DNA of 36,596 bases from Dehalococcoidia bacterium. Lineage in GTDB: Bacteria; Chloroflexota; Dehalococcoidia; Dehalococcoidales; UBA2162. The notes below the pieces were generated by a model that was not told the origin of the DNA, ran no database searches, and was given only the letters and a program-made list of their open reading frames with translations. This document shows, piece after piece, positions 8,158 through 16,248 of this stretch. The stretch is from NCBI GenBank assembly GCA_011191975.1, contig DUFA01000120.1, positions 5,449-42,044 of the forward strand, in the 5' to 3' direction. The stretch's first letter is position 1. Each line of letters starts with the position of its first letter. The translations under genes were made by a program, and so were the position numbers.

Positions 8158-10137
8158 ATGACAGAATTCAAAAAACTCTTCGAACCCGGAAAAATTGGCA
8201 CACTGGAAGTAAAAAACAGGATCGTGATGGCACCACTCGGTCATGGTTTCGCGTTCGGAACGAAAGACGGTTTCATGACAGATCGCCTGATAGCATTCCA
8301 CGAGGCAAGAGCCAGGGGAGGGGTTGGATTGATCCAGCCGACAACTTCCTCACTGGGACCTCCGCATGACAGCGTGACAGCGTTTTCTCCGGGAGTTTTG
8401 ACCATAACCGATAATGAACATGTTGAAAGCGTGAAACGCTGGACCGAAAGCATCCACTCATATGGAGTAAAGGCTTCTTTTTCATTGAGTCACCAGGGAG
8501 CCGCAATGGCACGGATGGTCCAGATGAGACCGTTCACCGACCGTCCCGAGTGGAACAGGGTGGTGACCGCTACCGGGACAAAGGATCCCGTAACAGGCTT
8601 CGAAACACATACACTGACCGAAGACGAGATCACCGATATAGTGGAAGCATTCGGACAGGCAGCGGAACGCGGAGTGGTGGCAGGATTCGACCTTGTTCGA
8701 ATACAGGGATGCCATGCCTACCTGATCCACCAGTTTCTCTCTCCGCGGGAAAACAGGAGGACGGATAAATACGGCGGGAGTATTGAGAACCGGGCACGGT
8801 TTGCCTGTGAAATCATCAAGCGAGTGAGGGAAGCCGTCGGTCCGGACTTTCCCATCCTCTTTCGAATGAATGGTGACGACCATGTCGAAGGTGGCATCAC
8901 GCTCGGTGAGGCGATAGAACAGGCCAGGATGTTTGTCGATGCCGGTGTTGATATACTGGATGTATCATCAGGTCCGTCGGAAAGCAGCCACTGGCAGTTC
9001 GTCACCATGTACCAGCCCTCAGGCCTTCTCGTTCCTTCGGCTGCGGCTATTAAAAAAGCCACCGGCGCGACAGTAATGGCGGTAGGAAAAATCAATCCCG
9101 TTCTTGGAGAACGCATCCTAGAAGAAGGTCTTGCCGATTTTATCCAGATGGGAAGACCGCTGATGGCGGATCCTGAGTTACCGAATAAAGTCCGGGAAGG
9201 GAGACTGGATGAAATCAGGCCCTGCATCTATTGCGGCCACTGCCAGGCAGGAAGTGCTCCGGGAGGGTATGCCAACTGCACGGTTAATCCGGCTCTGGGA
9301 AAGGAACTTGAATACAGCGTTGAACCTGCAGAGAAGAAGAAAAAGGTAATGGTTGTCGGTGGAGGTCCTGCCGGTATGGAAGCTGCCCGAATACTGGCGG
9401 ATCGTGGGCACGAAACAACCCTTTATGAAAAAAGCGACACCCTGGGAGGGCAATGGAAAGCAGTCGCCGTCCATCTGCCTGAACAGAAAAACCTGATAAG
9501 TTACCTCTCGACAGGACTGGTCAGATCCGGTGTGAATTTCTACCTTACCAGAACCGTTGACCGACAATTAGTAGAAGATGTTCAACCTGATGCCGTCGTG
9601 ATAGCGACAGGTTCGATACCGACGGAACCGGACCTACCCGGTATCGATAATAATCACGTTGTCCAGGCAGTCGATGTATTGCTGGGCAGGAAAGATACCG
9701 GACAGGAGATAGTGGTCATAGGCGGACGGATCGTCGGCCTGAGTACGGCACTATTCCTGGCTGAGAAGGATAAGAAAGTATCAGTTATTACCAGGAGCCA
9801 GATAGGGCGGGGGCTGGGTCGTAACCTTAAACCGGCATTGTTCGACAGCCTGATTAAGTATGGTGTTCATTTGTACCCATTTTCGAGACCGGACAGTATC
9901 ACCGAAAACGGTGTGAATTTCTGGTGGAACAGCGGCGATGAAAAGAACAGGAACGACGTCTTTGCCTTCCTGAAAGCTGATACGGTGGTACTGGCAACGG
10001 GTTCCGAGAACGATAACAGGTTAGCAGAAGAACTGAAAGGGATTGTTCCCGAGGTATATACAATTGGAGATTGTGCGGGAAAACGGAGTATTTTTGCCGC
10101 CATGCGCGGCGGGGCTGAAATAGGACTTAAAGTATAA
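8158..10137 (+). CDS. old-yellow-enzyme family Fe-S flavin oxidoreductase (second copy)
   Basis: 659 residues. ATG 8158 is chosen over the adjacent GTG 8155 because AAGGGG lies 5 bases before the ATG. Barrel segments are KIGTLEVKNRIVMAPLGHG, CHAYLIHQFLSPRENR, TDKYGGSIENR and FIQMGRPLMADPELPNK. The cluster cysteines C356, C359, C362 and C374 follow Cx2Cx2Cx11C, one residue shorter between the second and third cysteine than the usual Cx2Cx3C. The FAD site is VMVVGGGPAGMEAARIL and the second Rossmann segment is regular (IVVIGGRIVGLSTALFLAE), unlike the paralogue at 865. Expected role: reduction of an unsaturated acid or CoA ester using NAD(P)H, FMN, FAD and Fe-S. It leads a long plus-strand gene run. 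Confidence 0.9.
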   Translation: MTEFKKLFEPGKIGTLEVKNRIVMAPLGHGFAFGTKDGFMTDRLIAFHEARARGGVGLIQPTTSSLGPPHDSVTAFSPGVLTITDNEHVESVKRWTESIHSYGVKASFSLSHQGAAMARMVQMRPFTDRPEWNRVVTATGTKDPVTGFETHTLTEDEITDIVEAFGQAAERGVVAGFDLVRIQGCHAYLIHQFLSPRENRRTDKYGGSIENRARFACEIIKRVREAVGPDFPILFRMNGDDHVEGGITLGEAIEQARMFVDAGVDILDVSSGPSESSHWQFVTMYQPSGLLVPSAAAIKKATGATVMAVGKINPVLGERILEEGLADFIQMGRPLMADPELPNKVREGRLDEIRPCIYCGHCQAGSAPGGYANCTVNPALGKELEYSVEPAEKKKKVMVVGGGPAGMEAARILADRGHETTLYEKSDTLGGQWKAVAVHLPEQKNLISYLSTGLVRSGVNFYLTRTVDRQLVEDVQPDAVVIATGSIPTEPDLPGIDNNHVVQAVDVLLGRKDTGQEIVVIGGRIVGLSTALFLAEKDKKVSVITRSQIGRGLGRNLKPALFDSLIKYGVHLYPFSRPDSITENGVNFWWNSGDEKNRNDVFAFLKADTVVLATGSENDNRLAEELKGIVPEVYTIGDCAGKRSIFAAMRGGAEIGLKV

Positions 10138-10165
10138 AAAATTCAAAAAAGCGCAGGAGGTTACT

Positions 10166-10939
10166 ATGGACCTTAATCTTCAGAGTAAGGTAGCGTTAAT
10201 AACAGGAGCAGGCAGCCAGATCGGTTTCGGTCACGCGACAGCGGTAACGATGGCGAAGGAAGGCTGTGACATCGTGGTAAACGACATCAATCTGGAAGGA
10301 GCAGAGCAGACGGCTTCCGAGATAAGGAATATCGGGAGAAGGTCTCTTGCAATCAAGGCTGATGTAGGAAGCAGTGCCCAGGTTAACGAGATGGCACAGA
10401 AGGCACTCGAGGAATTCGGCAAAATAGACATACTTGTCAACAATGCAGGAGCAGGCGGGGCCGGAGGTCCGATCCATCTGACCAGGGAGGAAGACTGGAT
10501 CAAAACGATAAACCTGTTATTCATCGGAGTGATGAACTGCACGAAAGCGGTCTTGCCACAGATGCTTGAACGGAAATACGGCAAGATAATCAATATCGCT
10601 TCCGGACTCGGAAGAACCGGCAGTCCGAATAATTCGGTCTATTCCGCGTGCAAAGGAGCAGTCATTACTTTCACGAAATCTGTAGCAGCAGAAGTAGCCG
10701 ATAAGGGGATAAATGTTAATTGCGTCTGTCCTGGATTGTCGACCACTAACTTTTTACGGGGACCGGATGGTAAAATACACAGTCCTGAAATGGTTGAAAG
10801 CGTCAGGCAGAGTCTACCGTTAAAGAGACTTACCGAGCCTCAGGATGTTGCCAATATGGTTACTTTTCTGGTGTCGGACGTTGCCAGTGATATTGTCGGA
10901 CAGACCATAAGCGTGAACGGTGGAAACTCTATGATATAG
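10166..10939 (+). CDS. short-chain dehydrogenase/reductase
   Basis: 257 residues, typical SDR size. The start is ATG 10166 behind GCAGGAGG. The NAD(P)-binding motif is TGAGSQIGFG (13-22), NNAGAGG is at 92-98, and the catalytic set is S146, Y159 and K163 (YSACK). D40 at the end of the second strand (VVNDINLEG) suggests a preference for NAD(H). It oxidises or reduces a secondary alcohol/ketone, and the FabG/BaiA-like sequence fits a hydroxyacyl substrate. It lies 28 bases after the OYE gene and is probably co-transcribed. Confidence 0.92.
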   Translation: MDLNLQSKVALITGAGSQIGFGHATAVTMAKEGCDIVVNDINLEGAEQTASEIRNIGRRSLAIKADVGSSAQVNEMAQKALEEFGKIDILVNNAGAGGAGGPIHLTREEDWIKTINLLFIGVMNCTKAVLPQMLERKYGKIINIASGLGRTGSPNNSVYSACKGAVITFTKSVAAEVADKGINVNCVCPGLSTTNFLRGPDGKIHSPEMVESVRQSLPLKRLTEPQDVANMVTFLVSDVASDIVGQTISVNGGNSMI

Positions 10940-10994
10940 AAACCATGATTTAACCTTGGTATTAGTAAATACGAAAAAATCAGGAGAGTGGAAA

Positions 10995-11987
10995 ATGAAC
11001 AATATTATCATTGATGCCTATGCCCATATCTCGCCTCCCAAATACACCGAGTTTATCAAAGAAAAATACCCTATAATGTACAACAACATGCTTGGTCCGT
11101 GCGTGCCTCTCTATGATATGGATACACGATTTCGTATTATGGATAAATTTCCTGAGGTTGTTCAGGTCCTGACCATCGGTCCTGTGCCGCCCATTGAGCA
11201 TTTCGCTAATGAGAGTCAAACGGTTGAGTTGGCAAAGATGGCCAACGACGAAATGGCTGAGCTCTGTCTGAAATACCGGGAAAAATTTGTCACAGCTATT
11301 GCTCTTTTACCCATGAATAATATCGACGCTGCCTTACAGGAGACCGACCGGGCTATCAAGGAACTTGGTTTTAAGGGAATTTATGTCCATTCCAATATTA
11401 ACGGTAAACCTCTTGATGCGCCAGAATTTCTACCTCTCTGGGAGAAAATGGCAAATTACGACCTTCCTGTTTACATTCATCCCTGGAGACCACCGGAATT
11501 TTCCGATTACACAACGGAAAAAGAATCAAAGTACAACATTGCAGGTAATTTCGGTTGGCCTTACGAAACTACCGTTGCCATGACTCGTATTATCTTCAGT
11601 GGTATCCTCGATAAATATCCCACACTGAAGATTGTAACGCACCATTGTGGTGGTATGACCTCCTTCTACGCAGGAAGGATTTACCAGCACTATGGCAGTC
11701 AGAGAAGACACCTTACAAATATCAACAAGACTCCCCTTGAATACTATAAGATGTTCTATAATGATACTGCCATTCATGGTAATACACCTGCTCTTATGCT
11801 TGCATATGACTTCTGGGGCTCAGATAAGCTTGTCTTCGGAGCTGATCTACCACTGGGGGACTACTTCTGGGGGAGTCGAAGTTACCGTGTTACAATCGAT
11901 GCTATAAATGCCATGAATATTACAGATGAAGATAAGAAGAAAATATTTTTAGATAACTCTATAAAATTACTTGGCATTCCGATTTAA
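10995..11987 (+). CDS. amidohydrolase-2 family protein (ACMSD-like metal hydrolase/decarboxylase)
   Basis: 330 residues. ATG 10995 is chosen because AGGAGAG lies at 10982-10988; the upstream 10956 reading has none. This TIM-barrel family includes ACMSD, gamma-resorcylate decarboxylase and ring-opening hydrolases. Visible metal or catalytic residues are H162 (YIHPWRPPEF), H216 (IVTHHCGGM) and D284 (VFGADLPLG). The N-terminal metal motif, usually DxHxH, is here D7-A-Y9-A-H11, with the first His replaced by Tyr. Related enzymes replace this His with Glu, so activity may persist with altered metal binding. It is downstream of the SDR in the same run. The product could be a decarboxylase, hydratase or C-C hydrolase. 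Confidence 0.85.
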   Translation: MNNIIIDAYAHISPPKYTEFIKEKYPIMYNNMLGPCVPLYDMDTRFRIMDKFPEVVQVLTIGPVPPIEHFANESQTVELAKMANDEMAELCLKYREKFVTAIALLPMNNIDAALQETDRAIKELGFKGIYVHSNINGKPLDAPEFLPLWEKMANYDLPVYIHPWRPPEFSDYTTEKESKYNIAGNFGWPYETTVAMTRIIFSGILDKYPTLKIVTHHCGGMTSFYAGRIYQHYGSQRRHLTNINKTPLEYYKMFYNDTAIHGNTPALMLAYDFWGSDKLVFGADLPLGDYFWGSRSYRVTIDAINAMNITDEDKKKIFLDNSIKLLGIPI

Positions 11988-12172
11988 GCTAAATACTCAT
12001 CTATAACCGTTGTAATGACGATCTAAGAAGCCATTATTAGCTGCGTTTCAGATAGTGTATGATTTTCTGGTGCTTTTACTAAAAACAGACTCTGATTAAG
12101 AGGAAAGTACCTAATAGTACGCTATCTATTGTAATATTGTGGATATAAATAATAGTTAGGAGGAATGATTAT

Positions 12173-13096
12173 TTGAGCAAAGTAATGACAATGAAAGAAG
12201 CGGTCTCGAATTTCGTAAACAGTGGCGATTTACTGTTTATTTCTGGGGCACAGCACGGTGCTCCGGCAGCCGCTGTGGCTGAGATCATACGACAGAAGAT
12301 CGATCACCTGGGAGTTATAACCTGTCTGACGAATACAAATACCCTCATCGGTGAAGGGCTTGTAGACAGGTTAATTACGGGATACAGCATGCTTAATGAA
12401 AAAAATTCTTATGCTCTCCAAAAAGCCAGGGAGAATGGTAAATTCCCTGTGGTTGAGGAGTCCTCCCATTACGGGATTTCCCTCATGCTATACGCCGGGT
12501 ATATAGGTATTCCATTTATGCCAACAAGAAGCCTGGTTGGTTCGGATATGGAAAAGTACAACAACGACAATATCAAGTCGATCGAGTGCCCGTTCACACA
12601 TACCCGAGTGGGAGCGGTAAAGGCAGTAGTACCGGATATCGGCATTATACATGTACAAAGGGCGGATTCTGAAGGTAATGCCCAGAAATGGGGTACGCTT
12701 GGTATTGACCTTGAAGGTATTAATGCAAGCAAGAAGATAATTGTTACTACAGAAGAAATCGTCGATTCCGACGTGATAAGGCGGGATCCGAATCGTACTA
12801 TAGTACCAGGCTTCCGGGTTAATGCAGTGGTAGAACAGCCATTCGGTGCATATCCTAGCCATCTTGCAGGTTGTTACAATGATGGTCCCATGGTGTTCGG
12901 TACGATGATGGGCGGAAAAGAAGCCTATGAAGAGAATTTGAAGGAAACAGTCTATGGAGTGAATGACTGGAATGAGTACCTGGAGAACCTGAAGAAAAAG
13001 AACGGTGCGGATTTTCTCGACAAACTCAGGTTAAAAAATCCGGCATTGAGTGACCCGATTGCCAGTGGCTATGAGACATTCGGAGGTAATGAATAA
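12173..13096 (+). CDS. class I CoA-transferase, alpha subunit (GctA-like)
   Basis: 307 residues. The start is TTG 12173: AGGAGG at 12158-12163 is 9 bases ahead, while the next ATG (12185) is too far from it. Matching family features are a glycine-rich ISGAQHGAPAAAVAEIIRQK segment, LITGYSMLNE, FPVVEESSHYGISLMLYAG, HVQRADSEGNAQKWGTLG and a terminal NAVVEQPFGAYPSHLAGCY. The subunit works with the next gene, whose ATG overlaps its stop. The pair moves CoA between carboxylic acids (glutaconate-CoA-transferase type). Related pairs such as IpdAB instead hydrolyse ring CoA-thioesters, so a hydrolase role is the main alternative. Confidence 0.88.
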   Translation: MSKVMTMKEAVSNFVNSGDLLFISGAQHGAPAAAVAEIIRQKIDHLGVITCLTNTNTLIGEGLVDRLITGYSMLNEKNSYALQKARENGKFPVVEESSHYGISLMLYAGYIGIPFMPTRSLVGSDMEKYNNDNIKSIECPFTHTRVGAVKAVVPDIGIIHVQRADSEGNAQKWGTLGIDLEGINASKKIIVTTEEIVDSDVIRRDPNRTIVPGFRVNAVVEQPFGAYPSHLAGCYNDGPMVFGTMMGGKEAYEENLKETVYGVNDWNEYLENLKKKNGADFLDKLRLKNPALSDPIASGYETFGGNE

Positions 13097-13911
13097 TGAC
13101 ACAGGATGATAAGAAAAATTATTCCGCAACTATCCAGATGGTGGTCTCCGCAGCCCGGGAGATCAAGGATAATGATATTGTATACGTAGGAGTTGGTCTT
13201 CCGATGCAGGCAGCATTGCTGGCGAAAAATAACCATGCTCCAAATTGCGTCATCGTTATTGAAAACGGTATTGTCAGATCTAATCTATTCCCCATCCCCG
13301 CAGCAACAGATACCCTTGGTTCACAGTCGTTTGCCGACCAGCTGAGTGGGTTATTCCATGTTATGAACCTGGGTCAGGCTGGACATCTTAAAACAGGTTT
13401 TCTGGGAGCTGGACAGGTAGATCGTTTCGGTAACTTGAACGATACGTGTGTTGGTGATTATCGGAATCCTATCCACAGGTGGCCGGGAAGTGGTGGCGGC
13501 AACGATATCATGAGCTGGTGCACACGGACGATCGTAATCCTGGAACAGGATAAGCGGAGGTTCCTGGAAAAGGTAGATTTCATCACTTGCCCGGGATATC
13601 TCGACGGTAGGCCCGGACGTCGTGAAGAGATCGGACTGCGTCCCAATACCGGACCAACAGCAGTGATAACAAATCTGGGTATTTACGGATTTGAAGACAG
13701 GGAAATGGTGTTAAAATCTGTCCATACGGACATTGGCGTGACACTGGAAAAGGTAAAGGAAGAAACAAGCTGGGATTTAAAGATTGCATCTGATCTCAAG
13801 GATACCGAACCTCCCAATGATGAGGAATTGCGTATTTTCCGCGAAAAAATAGAGTGGGTAGTGGCTGCACGAGCCAGAATGAGAGGCCGGATTCAGCCTT
13901 CGGGACGCTAA
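13096..13911 (+). CDS. class I CoA-transferase, beta subunit (GctB-like)
   Basis: 271 residues. Its ATG overlaps the stop of the alpha gene (TAATG), a sign of coupled translation of a complex. It follows GctB closely: VYVGVGLPMQAALLAK, then NCVIVIENGIV with E56 at the place of the catalytic glutamate of glutaconate CoA-transferase, GAGQVDRFGNLNDTCVGDYR, the WPGSGGGNDI glycine loop and KVDFITCPGYLDG. Having the glutamate supports true CoA transfer through a glutamyl-CoA intermediate. In this operon it probably activates a carboxylic acid for the OYE, SDR and flavoprotein steps. Confidence 0.9.
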   Translation: MTQDDKKNYSATIQMVVSAAREIKDNDIVYVGVGLPMQAALLAKNNHAPNCVIVIENGIVRSNLFPIPAATDTLGSQSFADQLSGLFHVMNLGQAGHLKTGFLGAGQVDRFGNLNDTCVGDYRNPIHRWPGSGGGNDIMSWCTRTIVILEQDKRRFLEKVDFITCPGYLDGRPGRREEIGLRPNTGPTAVITNLGIYGFEDREMVLKSVHTDIGVTLEKVKEETSWDLKIASDLKDTEPPNDEELRIFREKIEWVVAARARMRGRIQPSGR

Positions 13912-13921
13912 GGAGGTAATT

Positions 13922-15838
13922 ATGGCCTTGTTTCACGAATTTTTTAAACAAGAAACTCATCCACCTGAATGGCCTTACCCCATCCTTTATGATGAAGAAC
14001 AGGAAATCGATACGGATGTTCTGGTAATTGGTGGTGGGATGGCTGGGTGCTGGGCGGCAATAAGCGCTGCCAGAAAAGGTCTGAAGGTAGCAATGGTAGA
14101 AAAATCGGCCACCATAAGAAGCGGCGCTGTTGGCCCTGGAGTTGACCACTGGTGCGATACACCTAACCATCCCTTATCGAAGGTTGATCCTGATGAGTGG
14201 GCCCGGCGATTAACCGGTTCAAACGGGGGTTATAACTGCGGAATCGGTCGCCAGATCCAGTGCCGCGAAGACTACGATACCCTCCTGGAATTGGAGAAAA
14301 TGGGTGGAAAAATCAGAGATGCTGAAGACCAGTGGCAAGGTGCCGAAGGCAGAGATGAAGAAACCAAGTTTATGTTTTCCCCCAGGAACAATGCTTTTCA
14401 TGAGTCGAATGTTGTTTTCCGTGTCTGGGGAACTACTTTTAAGCCTGCTCTGCAAAAAGAGTGCTTACGTTTAGGCGTTAGTATTTACGATAGAGTAATG
14501 GTTACAAGCCTGTTAAATGAAAAAGGAATTCAGGGAGCCAGAATAGTCGGTGCCACAGGCATAAATACCAGGACAGGCGAATTCATGGTATTTACTTCCA
14601 GAGCAACGGTACTCAGCACAGGAGTTCCCGGTTCGATCTGGGTTTTTAATACTGAATTAGCTGGTATCTCGAGTCACCAGTCTCGGGCACTCTCCGGTGA
14701 TGGTAATGCCATGGCGTGGAAGGCTGGAGTTTCTCTTACAATGATGGAAAAATCAGGGCTGTTGGGAATTGGCACCGGATACAAGCATAAGTGGTATGGC
14801 GGTGCCGGAGATGCCAGCTATGAGAACGTTCAGCTTGTCGATGCCAACGGTAAGAAGTTACCGGTAGGCAACCAGGGATGGGGAGTAAATCCGCAATATG
14901 TCGATCGACAAGCACGAGCTGGGCCGTGGCAGGTTATCCGTGACGGAGTCCTTAAAGGGGAGTATGCTCTGCCGTTCTATGGTGATTTTCCTGGCATGCC
15001 GGAGATGGAACGCAATATAACATGGGGCATGATGCTGCAGGAAGAGTCAGTCACTAAAATAATTGTTGACACCTATAACGAAGCAGGATTCGATCCGTCG
15101 AAAGATCAGCTGATGAATTACCAGTTGATAGAAGGTGCGAGCCCTCCTCAATGGCGTGCCATTGACATACCAGGGACTCGAGGTAGCGGTATAATGATTG
15201 ACTGGGATTTGAAAAGTGATGTAGAAGGACTATACGCAGCCGGAAGTCAATTATTTGCAACTGGTGATACCAGTTTTGCTGCTTCAACGGGTCGATACGC
15301 CGGAAGAAAGGCGGCTGACTATGCCCGGCAGGCGGATAAACCGGACATATCGAAAGATCAGATATTAAGAGAGAAGGCAAGAGTCTATGCGCCGATCCGG
15401 AGAAGTGACGGCGTTGAGTGGAAGGAACTTCATGCAGGAATCGCTAAAACTATGCAGTACTTCTGCAGCGAATACAAAACGGAATCATTATTTAATCTGG
15501 CTTTACACTCACTGAAAGACATTGAGGAGAACTGGGTTCCAAAGCTCTATGCACTCGATCCGCATAAACTGCTTCGTAGCCTGGAAGACCTGAGTATTCT
15601 CACCTATGCTCAGATAGTTCTCCACGCCTCTCTGGCACGGAAAGCGAGCAGCCGGTATCTCGATTTTTACAGAATTGATTACCCGGCACTGGATCCACCA
15701 GAGTGGAGTAAGTTTATTACTGTCAGGCTCGAAAACGATAAAGTAACGGTCGGTGAAGTACCTCTGGACTATTGTGGTAATTTAAAAGCGAATTACGAAG
15801 CCAACAACAGAGACTACGCCGGTGTTTATACAGGTTAG
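13922..15838 (+). CDS. AprA-like FAD-dependent oxidoreductase (FrdA/SdhA/AprA superfamily)
   Basis: 638 residues. The start is ATG 13922 with a perfect TAAGGAGG 6 bases before it. The FAD-binding N-terminus (DTDVLVIGGGMAGCWAAI) continues with VEKSATIRSGAVGPGVD, a stretch very like the alpha subunit of adenylylsulfate reductase. The C-terminal flavin segment is GLYAAGSQLFATGDTSFAAS. The next gene is a dicluster ferredoxin, as in AprBA. No sulfate-reduction genes surround it, so it more likely oxidises or reduces an organic acid or CoA ester, with electrons passing to the ferredoxin subunit. True APS reductase cannot be excluded by eye but does not fit the neighbours. Confidence 0.85.
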   Translation: MALFHEFFKQETHPPEWPYPILYDEEQEIDTDVLVIGGGMAGCWAAISAARKGLKVAMVEKSATIRSGAVGPGVDHWCDTPNHPLSKVDPDEWARRLTGSNGGYNCGIGRQIQCREDYDTLLELEKMGGKIRDAEDQWQGAEGRDEETKFMFSPRNNAFHESNVVFRVWGTTFKPALQKECLRLGVSIYDRVMVTSLLNEKGIQGARIVGATGINTRTGEFMVFTSRATVLSTGVPGSIWVFNTELAGISSHQSRALSGDGNAMAWKAGVSLTMMEKSGLLGIGTGYKHKWYGGAGDASYENVQLVDANGKKLPVGNQGWGVNPQYVDRQARAGPWQVIRDGVLKGEYALPFYGDFPGMPEMERNITWGMMLQEESVTKIIVDTYNEAGFDPSKDQLMNYQLIEGASPPQWRAIDIPGTRGSGIMIDWDLKSDVEGLYAAGSQLFATGDTSFAASTGRYAGRKAADYARQADKPDISKDQILREKARVYAPIRRSDGVEWKELHAGIAKTMQYFCSEYKTESLFNLALHSLKDIEENWVPKLYALDPHKLLRSLEDLSILTYAQIVLHASLARKASSRYLDFYRIDYPALDPPEWSKFITVRLENDKVTVGEVPLDYCGNLKANYEANNRDYAGVYTG

Positions 15839-15853
15839 AAAGGAGACTCTAGC

Positions 15854-16150
15854 ATGGCCAAAGAAAAAGTATATGCATTTCCCAATGTTATAACCCCGAG
15901 TAGGCCTGTAATTTTTAATGCTGAAGTTTGCAGCGGATGTAATAAATGTGTAGAAGTCTGTCCGATAGACGTTTATATACCCAATAAAGAGAAAGGAAAA
16001 CCCCCTGTTATATTGCATCCGGACGAATGCTGGTATTGCGGGACCTGCGTTAACGAATGTCCTGTTCCAGGGGCAGTTAAATTCAATTGGCCCCTACAGC
16101 AACGTGGTTTCTGGAAACATATAGAAACCGGAGAGATTTTCCGTGTCTAG
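15854..16150 (+). CDS. dicluster 4Fe-4S ferredoxin, probable partner of the AprA-like flavoprotein
   Basis: 98 residues. ATG 15854 lies behind AAAGGAGAC, 15 bases after the flavoprotein stop. Two cluster motifs are seen: C26, C29, C32, C36-P and C59, C62, C65, C69-P (CWYCGTCVNECPVPGAV). The arrangement and the C-terminal tail rich in aromatic residues resemble the AprB beta subunit, whose tail wraps the alpha subunit. Its likely role is to carry electrons to or from the FAD of the preceding protein. Confidence 0.9.
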   Translation: MAKEKVYAFPNVITPSRPVIFNAEVCSGCNKCVEVCPIDVYIPNKEKGKPPVILHPDECWYCGTCVNECPVPGAVKFNWPLQQRGFWKHIETGEIFRV

Positions 16151-16248
16151 CTACTTAAAAGACACTCTTTACCTTATTGATAAACAATATAGAAATCTAT
16201 AGAACATTGATACCATGATGAATTAGCTTTAGGCAGGTGAAGATAAAA

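Noticed and set aside
13922-16150. True adenylylsulfate reductase AprBA
   Set aside because: The FAD region is similar, but no sulfate-reduction genes are near and the context is organic-acid metabolism; kept as AprA-like.
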